A stretch of 64,000 nucleotides of DNA from Tamarix chinensis. Taxonomy: Eukaryota; Streptophyta; Magnoliopsida; Caryophyllales; Tamaricaceae. The DNA lies in the NCBI GenBank assembly GCA_030549775.1, contig CM060174.1, positions 94,752,132-94,816,131 on the forward strand. Direction: 5' to 3'. Numbering within the stretch: the stretch's first letter is position 1; each line of letters starts with the position of its first letter. This document shows, in pieces, positions 25,455 through 35,693 of the stretch. The translations under genes were made by a program, and so were the position numbers. The notes under the pieces were generated by a model. The model saw only the letters and a list, made by a program, of their open reading frames with translations. It had not been told where the DNA came from and did not search any database.

Positions 25455-25672
25455 TAGAAGATAATCGAAGAATAGGTGTAATACAATGCCTTTACACATA
25501 TACTGTAAGACAGAAAGAAGGATAAACTTGAAAGTACATCATTTAATAATTGATATATTTCATATAGGATGCTAATATGCTATATTGTAAAAACTAAAAT
25601 TATAATACATCTTATATTATAAAATGGAAGGAATAGAAGATAAGCGAAGAATATGTATAATATCATGTCCAA
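25331..25672. repeat. Tandem duplication of a MITE half plus flank, step about 167 bp
   Basis: 25331-25495 and 25498-25672 align: TA(T/C)TGTAAGA, GAAAGTACATCA, TTAATAATTGA, CATCTTATATTATAAAATG, then the shared flank GAAGATAA(T/G)CGAAGAATA. The copied unit takes in most of the MITE and its right flank, so it arose by duplication and not by a second clean insertion. Confidence 0.75.
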
Positions 25673-28178
25673 TTATAATACGGTTTGCTTGTTTCATTCC
25701 CATGCTATCTAAGCTGCTTATACTATAATATTATAATTGTACGTATAAACATATTTGTTATCGTGTGTTCGAATCTTTTTTCTTTCTTTTTTACTTCATT
25801 TTTCTCCTTCAACGTCTGTAGAATGTTTGAGTTCGCACGATACATGTGTGAGTTCAGGCACGAGGTGAAAGCGAATTTTACGAAACTCATGCTTGAGCTG
25901 CATTTGGTTATGCGTCGCGCACTCTAATTAGGTTGGAACGAGAAATAATGTACCGTTCATGTCCTTGCCTGGCTACGAAGTGCGGCACCGAGCTTGGCTC
26001 TCGAGAGTGTTTTGATGCTCCAAAGAGCTACGATTAAACAGCAATGGCAGTTCCTCGCACCATATTATCCGAGTGTGGAGTGGCAAATGTTGCTGACGGT
26101 TGGCTCTCCAACGTACGATTCTTACTATAAAATTCGAACCAATCTATGCCGGCCAATAATCCATTTCCATCAACATTTTCGCTTGTGTAATCTCAGTGGA
26201 AGTATCTGGTCATACATTTAAACTAGTTGACGTCTTAAACTCCCTCAGCGTATCTACTCCATACGCGTTTAGCTTCAGGTCCATGAAAGCCACAAAATTT
26301 CTGGTTCATGCCTTTTCTTTTGATAAACCTTATAAGCTGAAACCATTTGTTATGCCTCTCAAACAATTTGTATGATCTCAGCAATAGCCTAAAACTACCC
26401 CCAAAAACAATGTTATTCCGACTGTACCTGACTGTACCTCAGATGTCTCACACCCCTAACCCAACAAAAAACTAGAGGTCTCAGGCCAGCCGTCTTCCTC
26501 AATGACCTGCAGAAATCTTGGCGTGTCAGAAAATATTCCTGTTTGATTCACACATCAAAACACACAATAACCAGTCCTACGGTGTGGCAAATTCTGATAC
26601 CGAGAACAACAGCTGTTTTCCGATCACAATCACAGTTTTTGGAAACTTAGAGAAAATTTATTAAGTCAATATTCAAAATAATTTAAAAAATACAACCGTA
26701 ACAGCCAACCACTACTGTTCCTCCACACACATCTTGCATCCTCAGTCCAAAGACATTGGATGGCTGCAAGATCGGTATGTCTAACGATACAATTTCAAAT
26801 ACATTAGTGATAGAGGGAAGTGGACTGGAAACAAACTAAACGTTTCAGCAAACTTTGATCTGAGAAGAGTTTGCACTCCAGTAGTCAGCCAGTCACAACT
26901 TCAACCAGTGAGTGCAATGAGGTTTTTCCCCTTTTCCGCCATTCCTAAGGATTGATATTGTTTTTCAGAATTTCATGAGGGAACTCTGACTCAAGACACT
27001 AATAAAAGGTAATAAATTCCCACGTCCTTCTAATAGACATTGATAAATACATATAACCATATAAACCGTTCCAGTATACCTAAAAAGGAAGTATGCAAAG
27101 CTAGCATATAAATGACGTCTAATAGCATGATCCAGAGCAGATCATTCCCATGATACATAAAAACAATGAAGGAATGCGTAATGGAGTTGGAGATGCCAGC
27201 AATCTTTGTGACAAAGAACAAATTTCAGAAGCACAACTGACTGGTTACTGGTGATTTGATCACAAGGATTATGATCTGCCATTAGGAAATAAATGCCAAT
27301 AAACCAAGGGTGGCAGCCAATGTGGGATGGACTGAAATAAAAGATTTCCCACATTTGAGATGAGTTAGGAATAGAATAACAGGATCAGAAAGATGGAGAT
27401 GAGTTAACATTGCCATCGCAAAACTTGAATTATTAGTGGGAGGACAAATACAGATTGAGTGATGACCCAGAAATCAAGGGAGCAGATAAAACCAAAAGAG
27501 GTACTTGATCAGCAATTTTTCTGATAAAAAATTGTTAGAAAAACAGACCTATTACCATCTGTCCAAACTCCAAAGGCGAGTGAAAGATTTGGCCACGGTG
27601 AACTGGAAAATCTGAAAAGAGGGGATTCATAATGATCCATAATTCGGGAGGGGGGGCGAGTTGTGGCCAAAGTCTACAATCTGACATTATGTGTAATTTT
27701 CTAATAAAATTATATGTCATTTCATTTTATTTTATTTAATTTTAAAGTTATTTAAGTGTAGAATATAGCATAGCTGGCCCTCATGTGGGTTTTTCCAGGG
27801 CTGGAGCTGGTATTTTCATTAGTAATATGGCTTCAGGGGAACGAGCTTTCTTTAGTTTATGGAAAAGTCCTAATCTCCTTTCTAACTGGCAATAGACCGA
27901 GGTAGCACCCAAACCACCACCAAATCCTCCTCCCAACCTTCCAAGATAGACAAATAAAGGATATATGTCAAGGAGGACAGATTTCATGTTCTTACATCAA
28001 TTGGTTATTTTTTTTTCCATTTGTATCTTTGTTTTTAATTTCGGTTTCGATAAGTTCACAAGATTGAATGACCAATTCTCCAAAGGACACCACGTGCCTT
28101 TATGCATGAGATTGACAGTCATGATTGCACAAAAGCAAGAGACTGACAGTCATGATTGCACAATCTTATAATATAATC
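25673..28178. other. Low-copy-looking segment without a recognised gene
   Basis: Composition is closer to genic DNA than in the LTR regions. 25800-26225 contains two plus-strand frames (80 and 75 codons) and 27030-27990 several minus-strand frames of 60-70 codons. None matches a family I know. Exon-like pieces such as 26966-27007, between TTTTTCAG and G|GTAATA, contain stops. A direct repeat GACTGACAGTCATGATTGCAC occurs twice at about 28110-28162. Confidence 0.3.
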
Positions 28179-28183
28179 ATCAT

Positions 28184-28805
28184 TGATGCAAGGCTACACT
28201 CTAGCCTTTGGTTTCTTTCAATACACGCAAATAGGGCTATAAACGAATAGAGCTGGCTCGCAAGATTTTTGGACTCGGCTCAACTCATCTCGTTTAATTA
28301 GCTAAATGAGGCTGAAAATATGGCTTGAGCTCGGCTCATTTAATAAATGAGTCAAGCTTGAGCATGAAAAATTTGGGTTCGAACTCATTTACAGTATAAA
28401 AGTTCATGAGCTCGGCTCATTTATCACAACAACTCACACACCAATCTCGAGCCTCATTTTTGGGCTCGTTTATTAAACGAGATGAGCTCAAGCCCACCTA
28501 ACTCAACTCGTTTACAGCCTACATGCAAAACTATTATTCAACTCCAAAATAATAACGTAGGTCCCTACTTATAGATTAAACGACTAATAGATAAGCCAAA
28601 GTAAATAGTAAAACATAATAATCACTAAGTACTTAATGACTAAGACTAATAAGATACTTAACACCAAGTAAAGATATGTAATATCTAAATAACACTCTTA
28701 GACCTATGAAAAGCGGTGTAACCACGAATACATGGGTCTAATTTCCAATAACCTACTAGGCTCAAGCTACGTGCCCGATAATGGGGTAGAGCATATATTG
28801 AATCA
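28184..28805 (-). repeat. 3' LTR of element D (with MITE inside)
   Basis: It is collinear with 30431-30757 outside the MITE at 28232-28521: CTCTAGCCTTTGGTTTCTTTC, AAACTATTATTCAACTCCAA, GACTAAGACTAATAAGATAC and so on. Confidence 0.88.
28232..28521. mobile_element. hAT-like MITE inserted in the LTR of element D
   Basis: The termini TAGGGCTATAAACGA and TCGTTTACAGCCTA are inverted. The flanks CACGCAAA (28224-28231) and CATGCAAA (28522-28529) form an 8-bp target duplication with one mismatch. The other LTR of D lacks the insert, which confirms both ends. The interior is rich in GAGCTCGGCTCATTTA phrases. Confidence 0.88.
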
Positions 28806-29099
28806 TTCTCTCCCACTTGAGAAAAGTTCGAACTCGAACGGCAAAACAATAGGGCACAAGGATGACCTATGTCAATTTCATTATCCTCATCATCACCTGA
28901 ATACTCACACAGATTGACAACTAAATCCTCAATTTTCTCATTGGTGTCTGTTTATGCTCCGTCCTTTGGAGATCAAGATTAAACCATTTCAATTGTATTA
29001 GCAGCTTCCTAGCAAGTTAGACAATGCTGCCAGGCTCATTGCAAATAAAACATCTCACTAACTTAGCACCATTAGGCTTGGGTGAGGGCTTAGGTGGAC

Positions 29100-29520
29100 T
29101 AGTGAGGCACAGAACTTTCTGAGGGATTGCTGCCAATAGTTAGATTTCATCTCCACATATTGAGCAAAGGAGGTAACATGGTCAACTGCGCAAAAGCTTC
29201 TACCTTCCATCTCAAACTAAATATCTTCACATAGGCCACCAATGTATGTATCTAATAACTTGTTGAGCTGAATTCTCTTCGAATCTAGCAGCAAGCTTCT
29301 GAAATTCCCCTACATCTCGACTCTCCATAGGCAGCTTACAAAATCTAGAGTATAATTCTTGCTTGTAGTTGACATGTTGTGAACCATTAACTGCCATAGT
29401 TGACTCCAATCAGCAACTGGATCAAGCCTGTGAAACCTACACTGATAATTTAGGTTACTCCACCACATAATGGCATAGCCAATGAAGCAAGTAGCAGCCA
29501 TAGGAACCTTCCCCTCATCC
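29100..29520 (-). pseudogene. Decayed gag of element D
   Basis: On the minus strand: KVPMAATCFIGYAIMWW (the A..L.G.A..WW block of gag), WSQLW, then YKQELYSRFCKLPMESRDVG and EFQKLAARFEENSAQQV, further down PSPKPNGAKLV and a CFICNEPG fragment that resembles the zinc knuckle CxxCxxxGH. Stops and frameshifts separate the blocks. A methionine-rich start near 30256 could be the original N terminus. Confidence 0.7.
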
Positions 29521-30412
29521 CCCGAACTCTTTGATATACAAAAACTTTCTCAACCATGTTGAACCATTCAAAAAGTTTCTCTGATCTCCATCTTCATCCA
29601 AATCATGAAAAACTATTTTCACTCTGTAATAAGGGGTACTGTGGCAGGTGACTAGGTGCATAAATGGGTGCAACAGGAACCAAAGCTAGGTTACTCTAAA
29701 TCTGAACAGTAGCAAGCAGGGTAGAAATAGGAGCAAGTGGACCTATTTTGTCAGGACCTTTCTACTTAGCTACATGATGAACAAGCTCAGCAATTTCGGC
29801 AACTGTAGTCTCCAATATGTCAAGCCTGGCATTAGTATCAGCTTGGGCTTTCAACTAACTGATTGATCTCGAGCTCCAAAACCTGAAATTCGTCATTCTT
29901 GACCATAGAACAAATAACAACAATAATAAATAAAAAAATTCCAGCGTTGATACTTTTTTCCTTTCAAAATAAAGCAAAATCTAATAAAAAAAAAGTAAAT
30001 CACTGCTAACTATTGAGAATGGAGGATCGTTCTCTTGAATACTAGCGTGCACCAAGAATCAGTGATGGTATCAAGATCCATCATCCAGTGAAACTCTGGC
30101 AGCAATGAAGGTTGAGTTCTCACAAGGCTCACTTGGAGGTGAGACAGAGATCAGTTGCAGTTGTGCCATTATAGGTCTCTGTGGTGGTATGACAGCTGAT
30201 ATGCGCTCAATCTGGTGTTCTACGTTTTTCCGGTCGTTGGTTGACAGCAACAACAAAAGAGGGAGCAGAAGTGGGGTAAGGGATGTGTATTTGGAGGCTA
30301 ACTGGAGTTAGGGTTAGGGTTCCAATTGGGAACTTAGGGTTTTCAGATTGGGGATTACTTTGAATCATGACCAGTGATCTAAAACGTCAAATTGACACTG
30401 GAATCGAGTTTG

Positions 30413-30427
30413 GGCTTTTTGATACCA
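30413..30427 (-). promoter_or_regulatory. Primer-binding site of element D
   Basis: The minus strand reads TGGTATCAAAAAGCC, close to the TGGTATCAGAGCC site for initiator methionine tRNA, three bases after the LTR end. Confidence 0.8.
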
Positions 30428-30430
30428 AAC

Positions 30431-30757
30431 TAATGCAAGGCTACACTCTAGCATTTGGTTTCTTTCAACATACGCAAAACTATTATTCAACTCCAAAATA
30501 ATAACATACATAGGTAAATAGGTCCCTATTTGTAGACTAAAGCGCTAACAAATAAGCCTAGGTAAATAGTAAAACATAATAATTACTAAATATTTAATGA
30601 CTAAGACTAATAAGATACTTGACGACAAATAAAGAGAAGTAATATCTAAATAATACTCTTTGACCTACGAAAAGAGGTATATCCATGGGTACATGGGCTT
30701 GCTTTCTAATTAGCTATTGGACTAGCTTGATGATGGGATGGAGTACATAGTGCATCA
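30431..30757 (-). repeat. 5' LTR of element D
   Basis: It begins TAATGCAAGG (TGATGCAAGG in the other copy) and ends GTGCATCA, followed by the ATCAT duplication. Confidence 0.88.
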
Positions 30758-30908
30758 ATCATTCAAATAACTTATTTAAAGTAGTCCATCTTTTCTTTAT
30801 TTAATGTATAATATTCTGAGATGGAAGTAACCTTATAAACAAATATGAGAAAGGAAAAGAAATCAAAAGAATAATCTAACTAGTATAAATATTTGTCCTT
30901 AATTACTA

Positions 30909-31199
30909 CTCCCTCCACCCCAAAATAATAGTCATGTTTAATTTTCACACATTAAGAAATTGTAATTAATGATGCATTTTGTTCTATGTTTTTCATATTT
31001 AACCTTACATTGGGAACATACAAAATTAATTTCATTCAATTTCCACCAATCAACTGTATCGAAGACTATATATATCTCTTAGGTTGTAGTCAATAAATTA
31101 AGGATATTATACGCAATAAAAATACAATTATAGAAACATGCCTATATTGTGGGACAAATTAAAACAGTAACTAAGCTTATCATTATGGGATGAAGGAAG
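30909..31199. mobile_element. Stowaway MITE
   Basis: It begins CTCCCTCCACCCCAAAATAA, the classic Stowaway terminus, and ends TTATGGGATGAAGGAAG, whose reverse complement is CTTCCTTCATCCCATAA. TA flanks at 30907-30908 and 31200-31201. 291 bp. Confidence 0.9.
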
Positions 31200-31201
31200 T
31201 A

Positions 31202-32056
31202 TCTATTTCGGTAAATTTACACTTCAGCAGCTGAATAACGTGTACTTCAACATCATTATCAAACTGAAACAACCGTAAACGGCAACAACTAACAGGATCG
31301 GCAACAACTTCCCAAAAGTAGCCTAAATTGTGAAATATGAAATAGAATCTGGCACTCCAATCGACTCAGTTCCAATCAGATGTCCTAGTAGCCCTCCTAG
31401 AACCACGTCAATTATTCAAGATAATCCTAGACTAGTGGAAGTGATTAGCTAATATTCTGGTCTTTGAATTGCCTATCTGGAACAACAATGGTGTACTTCA
31501 CTGTCCAAAACCATCTAAGCATCTATCAATCATGTAGATCGATGGGATGTGATTAAGTATAAACATCACATAAGACGGTAATAAAAAATTCCTAGCATAG
31601 TAGAGATCATTATTACCAACGAAAAAACATTTAGATTGTCACGGACTCACGGTAAGTATTCATAGCAGCATGATCATAAAACCTTAGAACGTGTGTTTTT
31701 GCTGCTGATAAAGAAGGCAAAAGGGATAACAGAAATTTCATCCAAATCATATAATGAAGGATGTCAATAGTGAGATGCTATATGTAAACTATCTCCATTT
31801 ATCTTCTTTTCCTCCTTAACAGCAGACTAAAAGGTTAACATTCAAGAGCATCAAATTCAATTCGCAGTTGATCATTTTTATTATGCATGTACCAGCAAAA
31901 GGTTGTCCGAGGCAGATACATAGGACGGATTCAGTAAAATAATAAAAAAGGCAATGAATTCACAATAGGGTTCCGCCAGCATTGCAAAACTATCGTCCAC
32001 ATCCTCCCTTTCTTAGAATTACAAGCAAGCTCCGAAATTGAGAAGGAAAATACCTA
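31202..32056 (-). other. 3' flank of the small minus-strand gene
   Basis: No reading frame of note. It probably holds the 3' UTR and terminator of the gene at 32057-32452. On the minus strand the stop codon is followed directly by TAG|GTATTT, a possible donor, so a 3'-UTR intron is possible. Confidence 0.4.
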
Positions 32057-32452
32057 CTACTGGTAGCCACCACCACGGGCGTTATAGTCCTCCTCGACAA
32101 TAGAAGTCAGATACGGAGTTGGAAAATCGGAGAGCTCAAAATTCTTCTCCTTCATCATCTTCTCCACATCAGCTTTCTTCAGAATAGTGCGGCGGATGGG
32201 AGGGCGATTACGGCGCTGGTCGCGTGAAAAATACTTGATGTCGTAAACCGTATCAGGATTTGCGGAAGGAACAATAGCCTTCTCAGGGACGGTGGCTGGA
32301 CAGAAGACTCTGTATTCAGTGGCCTTCGGAAGAGCAGACTTATATTCCGGAGAGGCCGCAGGTCCGGTGATCTCCCAAGGAGCCTTGATGTAGCTCTTAA
32401 GCGATTGGAACCATGATTTGGCCGCCGCGGTGGTTTTGATGGTAGAGGACAT
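32057..32452 (-). CDS. Small plant protein, possible mitochondrial complex I accessory subunit
   Basis: An intact 131-residue frame runs from ATG (32450-32452) to TAG (32057-32059) with no intron needed. Visible features: a short Ser/Thr/Ala/Lys-rich N terminus with WFQSLKSYIK, then PWEITGPAASPEYKSALPKA, TEYRVFCPAT, VPSANPDTVYDIKYFSRDQR, RNRPPIRRTILKKADVEKMM, and a C-terminal VEEDYNARGGGYQ. There is no predicted membrane segment. The many charged, evenly distributed residues and codon use unlike the surrounding repeats mark it as a real gene. I recall similar single-exon plant proteins annotated as plant-specific NADH dehydrogenase (complex I) subunits of the inner mitochondrial membrane, perhaps P1-like, but I am not certain of the name. 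It is the only convincing intact gene in the window and has MITEs on both sides. Confidence 0.85.
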   Translation of the reverse strand: MSSTIKTTAAAKSWFQSLKSYIKAPWEITGPAASPEYKSALPKATEYRVFCPATVPEKAIVPSANPDTVYDIKYFSRDQRRNRPPIRRTILKKADVEKMMKEKNFELSDFPTPYLTSIVEEDYNARGGGYQ

Positions 32453-32715
32453 TTTTAATTAGATAGGAACCGATCGTAGAAGCAGAAAATCGAAAGAAGA
32501 TCAAAGCAAAGGCCGATGAGCGATGGAAATCGGCCAGTGGAACGAGCCAGCAAACGAGAGGAGCAGGAACCCTGGATCTGGGAAGGAAAATGAGCGATGG
32601 AGGTGACTGGTGAGGTAAAGGAGAAAGGACAGACGAACAGAGGAGATGTATTAGGGCCGGTCCGAGTTGCAGAATGAACCAGACGAGCAAGTGATTCGAC
32701 CGAAGTAAGCGTCAC
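32453..32715 (-). promoter_or_regulatory. Probable 5' leader of the small gene
   Basis: On the minus strand this is a C/T-rich stretch typical of a plant 5' UTR. An upstream ATG at 32713-32715 opens an 86-codon frame whose TAA stop (32455-32457) ends two bases before the main ATG. If transcription starts above 32715 this would be an upstream frame; if it starts lower it is irrelevant. I see no clear TATA box. Confidence 0.4.
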
Positions 32716-32719
32716 TTTT

Positions 32720-33180
32720 GGCTATTGGGGTGAATCGAGGTAGGAGTAAACATTAAAAATTAATTTAGATGAAGAAAATAGAGGTGAATCAAGATGAATA
32801 TTTTAAAATTCTATTCGGATGATATTAACTTAACTTGGGTGAATCGAGATGAATGTTTTAAAATTTTTGTTTAAATTGAGGTGAATGAAGATTATAACAA
32901 TAAAATAAATGATATTTATACCCTTATATTAAATAAATAAGTCATATTGAGGGGTATTTTGGTCCTATCAAGTCAAAAATTTACTTATTCTTTCACCTTC
33001 ACCTCCGTTATCCCCGAAATCAGAGTTTAATAAAAACGAGGTTAATCGAGGTGAATGGAGGTGAAACATTAACCTCGATTCACCCAGATAAAATTATTAA
33101 CCTGATACCCAAACGGGGTAAATCAATTCATTCACCTCCATTAACCTCCTTCCACTCCAAAACAAACAGACCCTTTAGAA
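32720..33180. repeat. MITE-like repeat with GGTGAATCGAGG motifs upstream of the gene
   Basis: GGGTGAATCGAG occurs on the plus strand near 32738 and 32838 and inverted near 33070 (CTCGATTCACCC). The right end, reverse-complemented, reads AGGGTCTGTTTGTTTTGGAG, a terminus common in plant MITEs. The left terminus is degraded. It probably lies in the promoter region of the minus-strand gene. Confidence 0.45.
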
Positions 33181-33374
33181 CGACCCAAATTATCGTGGCA
33201 AGTGCATAGAAAACAAAAAATTACCAAAATGATTAGTTTTGAAGTATCTATTTTATCCTTATTTGGCTTAAATTTAATGAAATCTGATTCGTATATTTTG
33301 ATAAATTTACATACATGTGGAGCAATCAAATATGTTAATTATCCAAACTAAAAACCATATATATATATATAAAT

Positions 33375-33587
33375 CTATATAGGGTGAAGGTCCCATACAC
33401 ACTATTTTTAAAATACATTTGTAGGAACCAATCATAACCATTAGATTAGTATTTGATCAATGGTCAAGATTTAGTAAATAACTAACTTGAATTTATTTTA
33501 ATCTTGACCCTTCAATCTTCTAGATTTAATGGTAATTAAAAGTTCCTACATTTGTATTTTAAGTAATGGTTTGTACAAGAGCCTAAA

Positions 33588-33590
<3 letters not shown>
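33375..33590. mobile_element. Fold-back MITE between AT microsatellites
   Basis: The left arm reads CTATATAGGGTGAAGGTCCC, then TTAAAATACATTTGTAGGAA. The right arm, reverse-complemented, reads ATAGATTTAGGCTCTTGTAC, then TTAAAATACAAATGTAGGAA. Arms of about 100 bp pair with mismatches. Family not assigned. Confidence 0.6.

Positions 33591-33641
<51 letters not shown>
33587..33641. repeat. (AT)n microsatellite
   Basis: About 27 uninterrupted AT steps. A shorter AT run (33357-33371) sits on the other side of the fold-back element. Confidence 0.95.
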
Positions 33642-33643
<2 letters not shown>

Positions 33644-34343
33644 TTAGTTTTCGGTTTGGATTTAAAGTCTTTATTCTGGGCCAATGTACGGTCGTAAAAC
33701 CATTCTAAGTTATTATTTGGTTCATGGGCCTTGTTTTTCTTTTCTTTTTTTCTCATATGTTTGTACTTTTAAATGAACACCTTCAACTCATTACTCACGG
33801 CTCACGCCGAAAAGACGTTTCTCCCTGCATGATGCATGATTGATGAAAATGGTGTAATACACATCTTCAAGTTGAATAGACAACGGGTTTATTAGGTAAA
33901 AATCTATCACCTTCAATTATGCTGAACACATATTGAGGTTGAATAGACAACGTGTTTATTGAGTTTGATGACATAACAATTTAAAGTTAAATACAGGAAG
34001 TTGTTCTTGTCGTTTGATATCCTATGAATTAATTTAATATTTGAATGGAATTATTTTAAAAAATTAAATAATTGATCTTATATTTTATTCAAATTAAATA
34101 AATTATTTGATTAATAAAAAGTAAATAAATTATTTGATTAATAAAAAATTAAATTAATTAAATATTTGATCTAATAAAAATAAATAATAAATTATTAGGT
34201 AAATTATATACGTATATACTCCAAAAAATATTTATTTTCCGTAACATTTTATCGTAAATATATGTGTGTACAAAATTTGAAAATGAAAAGTTAATGGTAA
34301 ATTTTTTTTATTAGAATGGACAATTTGTAAATATTATTAGACG
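33642..34343. other. AT-rich intergenic segment
   Basis: No gene seen. It contains a short direct repeat GTTGAATAGACAACG(G/T)GTTTATT (about 33872 and 33938) and runs of AAATTAAATAAATTATTTGATTAAT. Confidence 0.5.
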
Positions 34344-34585
34344 TAGGGTTGTAAATGAGTTGAGTTGGCTCAGTTTGACTCATTAAAAGCTCAATTCGAC
34401 TTGTTCATTTAATTAAATAAGTTAAGCCTGAATTTTACTTTTTGCCTTGTTTATTAAAATAATCAAACATGAGTTAAAAAAATGAATCTTGGCTCATTTT
34501 AAAGCTTTCGCTCATGAGCTCAACATGAATCGATCGTTTAGTTAAACAAGTCGAACCCAAATCTTGAGGTGTTTCGCTCATTTCA
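34344..34585. mobile_element. Truncated hAT-like MITE
   Basis: It begins TAGGGTTGTAAATGAGTTGA and is rich in GGCTCATT and CTCAAC phrases, like the MITE at 28232-28521 whose terminus reads TAGGCTGTAAACGAGTTGAG when reverse-complemented. The matching inverted end is not found. Confidence 0.55.
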
Positions 34586-34651
34586 AGTATGTTAGATGTC
34601 TTTATGGATTGTATTTTTATTTATTTATTTTGCTTGTAGTAAATAAATTCT

Positions 34652-35237
34652 ATACTTTTTATTATTTTAGATTAAATATTAAATATGATCTAAAATTTAA
34701 AATTATTAATTGAATATATTGTAATTTAATATTTGAATAAAACATTTAGATTAGATTGGTTCAAATTATACTGTTTTATTATCTTTTACTCAAAGAAGTT
34801 TTTTATTCAATATTTCTCATTTGTAGCCTACTCAAAAGTTTCAAATATCCGACAGATTATTTGTTATCCGATTCAAAAATTTTAATATCCGAAGTTTTGT
34901 TTCAGATATTATAAACTTTTTTATCGGACACCCGATCATCAAGCTTTTAATTATTTTATATTAAATATTAAATATTATCTAAAATTTAAATTTATTAATT
35001 AAATATAGTGTAATTTAATATTAAATCAAACACTTAGATTAGATTGGTTCAAATTAAATTGATTTATTATCTTTTACTCGAAGAAGTTTTTATTCAATAT
35101 TTATCATTTGTAGCATACTCAAAAGCTTCAAATATCCGACAAATTATTTATTATCTGATTCAAAAATTTTGATATCTGAAGTTTTTTTTCTCAAATATTA
35201 GAAACTTTTTTATCTGATACCTGATCATCAAGCTTTT
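34652..35237. repeat. Tandem duplication, period 289 bp
   Basis: Two copies (about 34652-34948 and 34949-35237) align through TTATTTTA(G/T)ATTAAATATT, TTAGATTAGATTGGTTCAAA, TTATTATCTTTTACTC, TCAAATATCCGACA and GATCATCAAGCTTTT. They resemble parts of the element at 24176-24790. Confidence 0.85.
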
Positions 35238-35693
35238 TTGGGATCTCTGAACACCTATCCTAAAGTTGTGTGACATGATTGCTAATTATGAATTAGTTTG
35301 TTCTATTTCTAATTAGCTAATTATATTGTGGTGTATATGATAATATAATAATGATCGTTGCTTTTTGCAAAGAATTATAATTAATTATTTTTAATTTTGA
35401 TTAATAAAAATTATAAATTATTTATACCAAAAAAATTTCTTATATTTTTATTTATAAAAAGATAACACATGTTACAAGAATAAACTTATTTTCCACTAAA
35501 TTAAGCATCTTCCTAAGTAAAAATACACATTTTTCCAAGATAGTAGCACACATATTCTAGATTATAAATATATGACTTACATAATATAAATACATATATT
35601 TTATAATATAAATACACATCTTCTGGAATACGAAAATATATCAGTTAATGTATAGAGTGTAAGGGAGAAATACATATATTCTAATATTACAAT
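35238..35693. other. AT-rich intergenic segment
   Basis: No gene. Short repeats of ATATAAATACA(T/C)AT(A/C)TTCTxG are present around 35570-35690. Confidence 0.5.

Larger units (their letters stand above)
28184..30757 (-). mobile_element. Small gag-only LTR retrotransposon (D)
   Basis: LTRs of the type TGATGCAAGG...TGCATCA (28184-28805 and 30431-30757) are flanked by a perfect ATCAT duplication (28179-28183 and 30758-30762). On the minus strand the primer-binding site TGGTATCAAAAAGCC follows the right-hand LTR, and a polypurine tract (CAAGTGGGAGAGAA, plus coordinates about 28806-28819) precedes the left-hand LTR. The 1.6 kb interior holds a decayed Ty3/gypsy-type gag only. No protease, polymerase or integrase is seen, so it was probably mobilised by a relative. 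The left LTR carries a hAT-like MITE. Confidence 0.85.

Noticed and set aside
25757..25776. GTTCGAATC, a tRNA T-arm-like word
   Set aside because: No acceptor or anticodon stem can be built around it.
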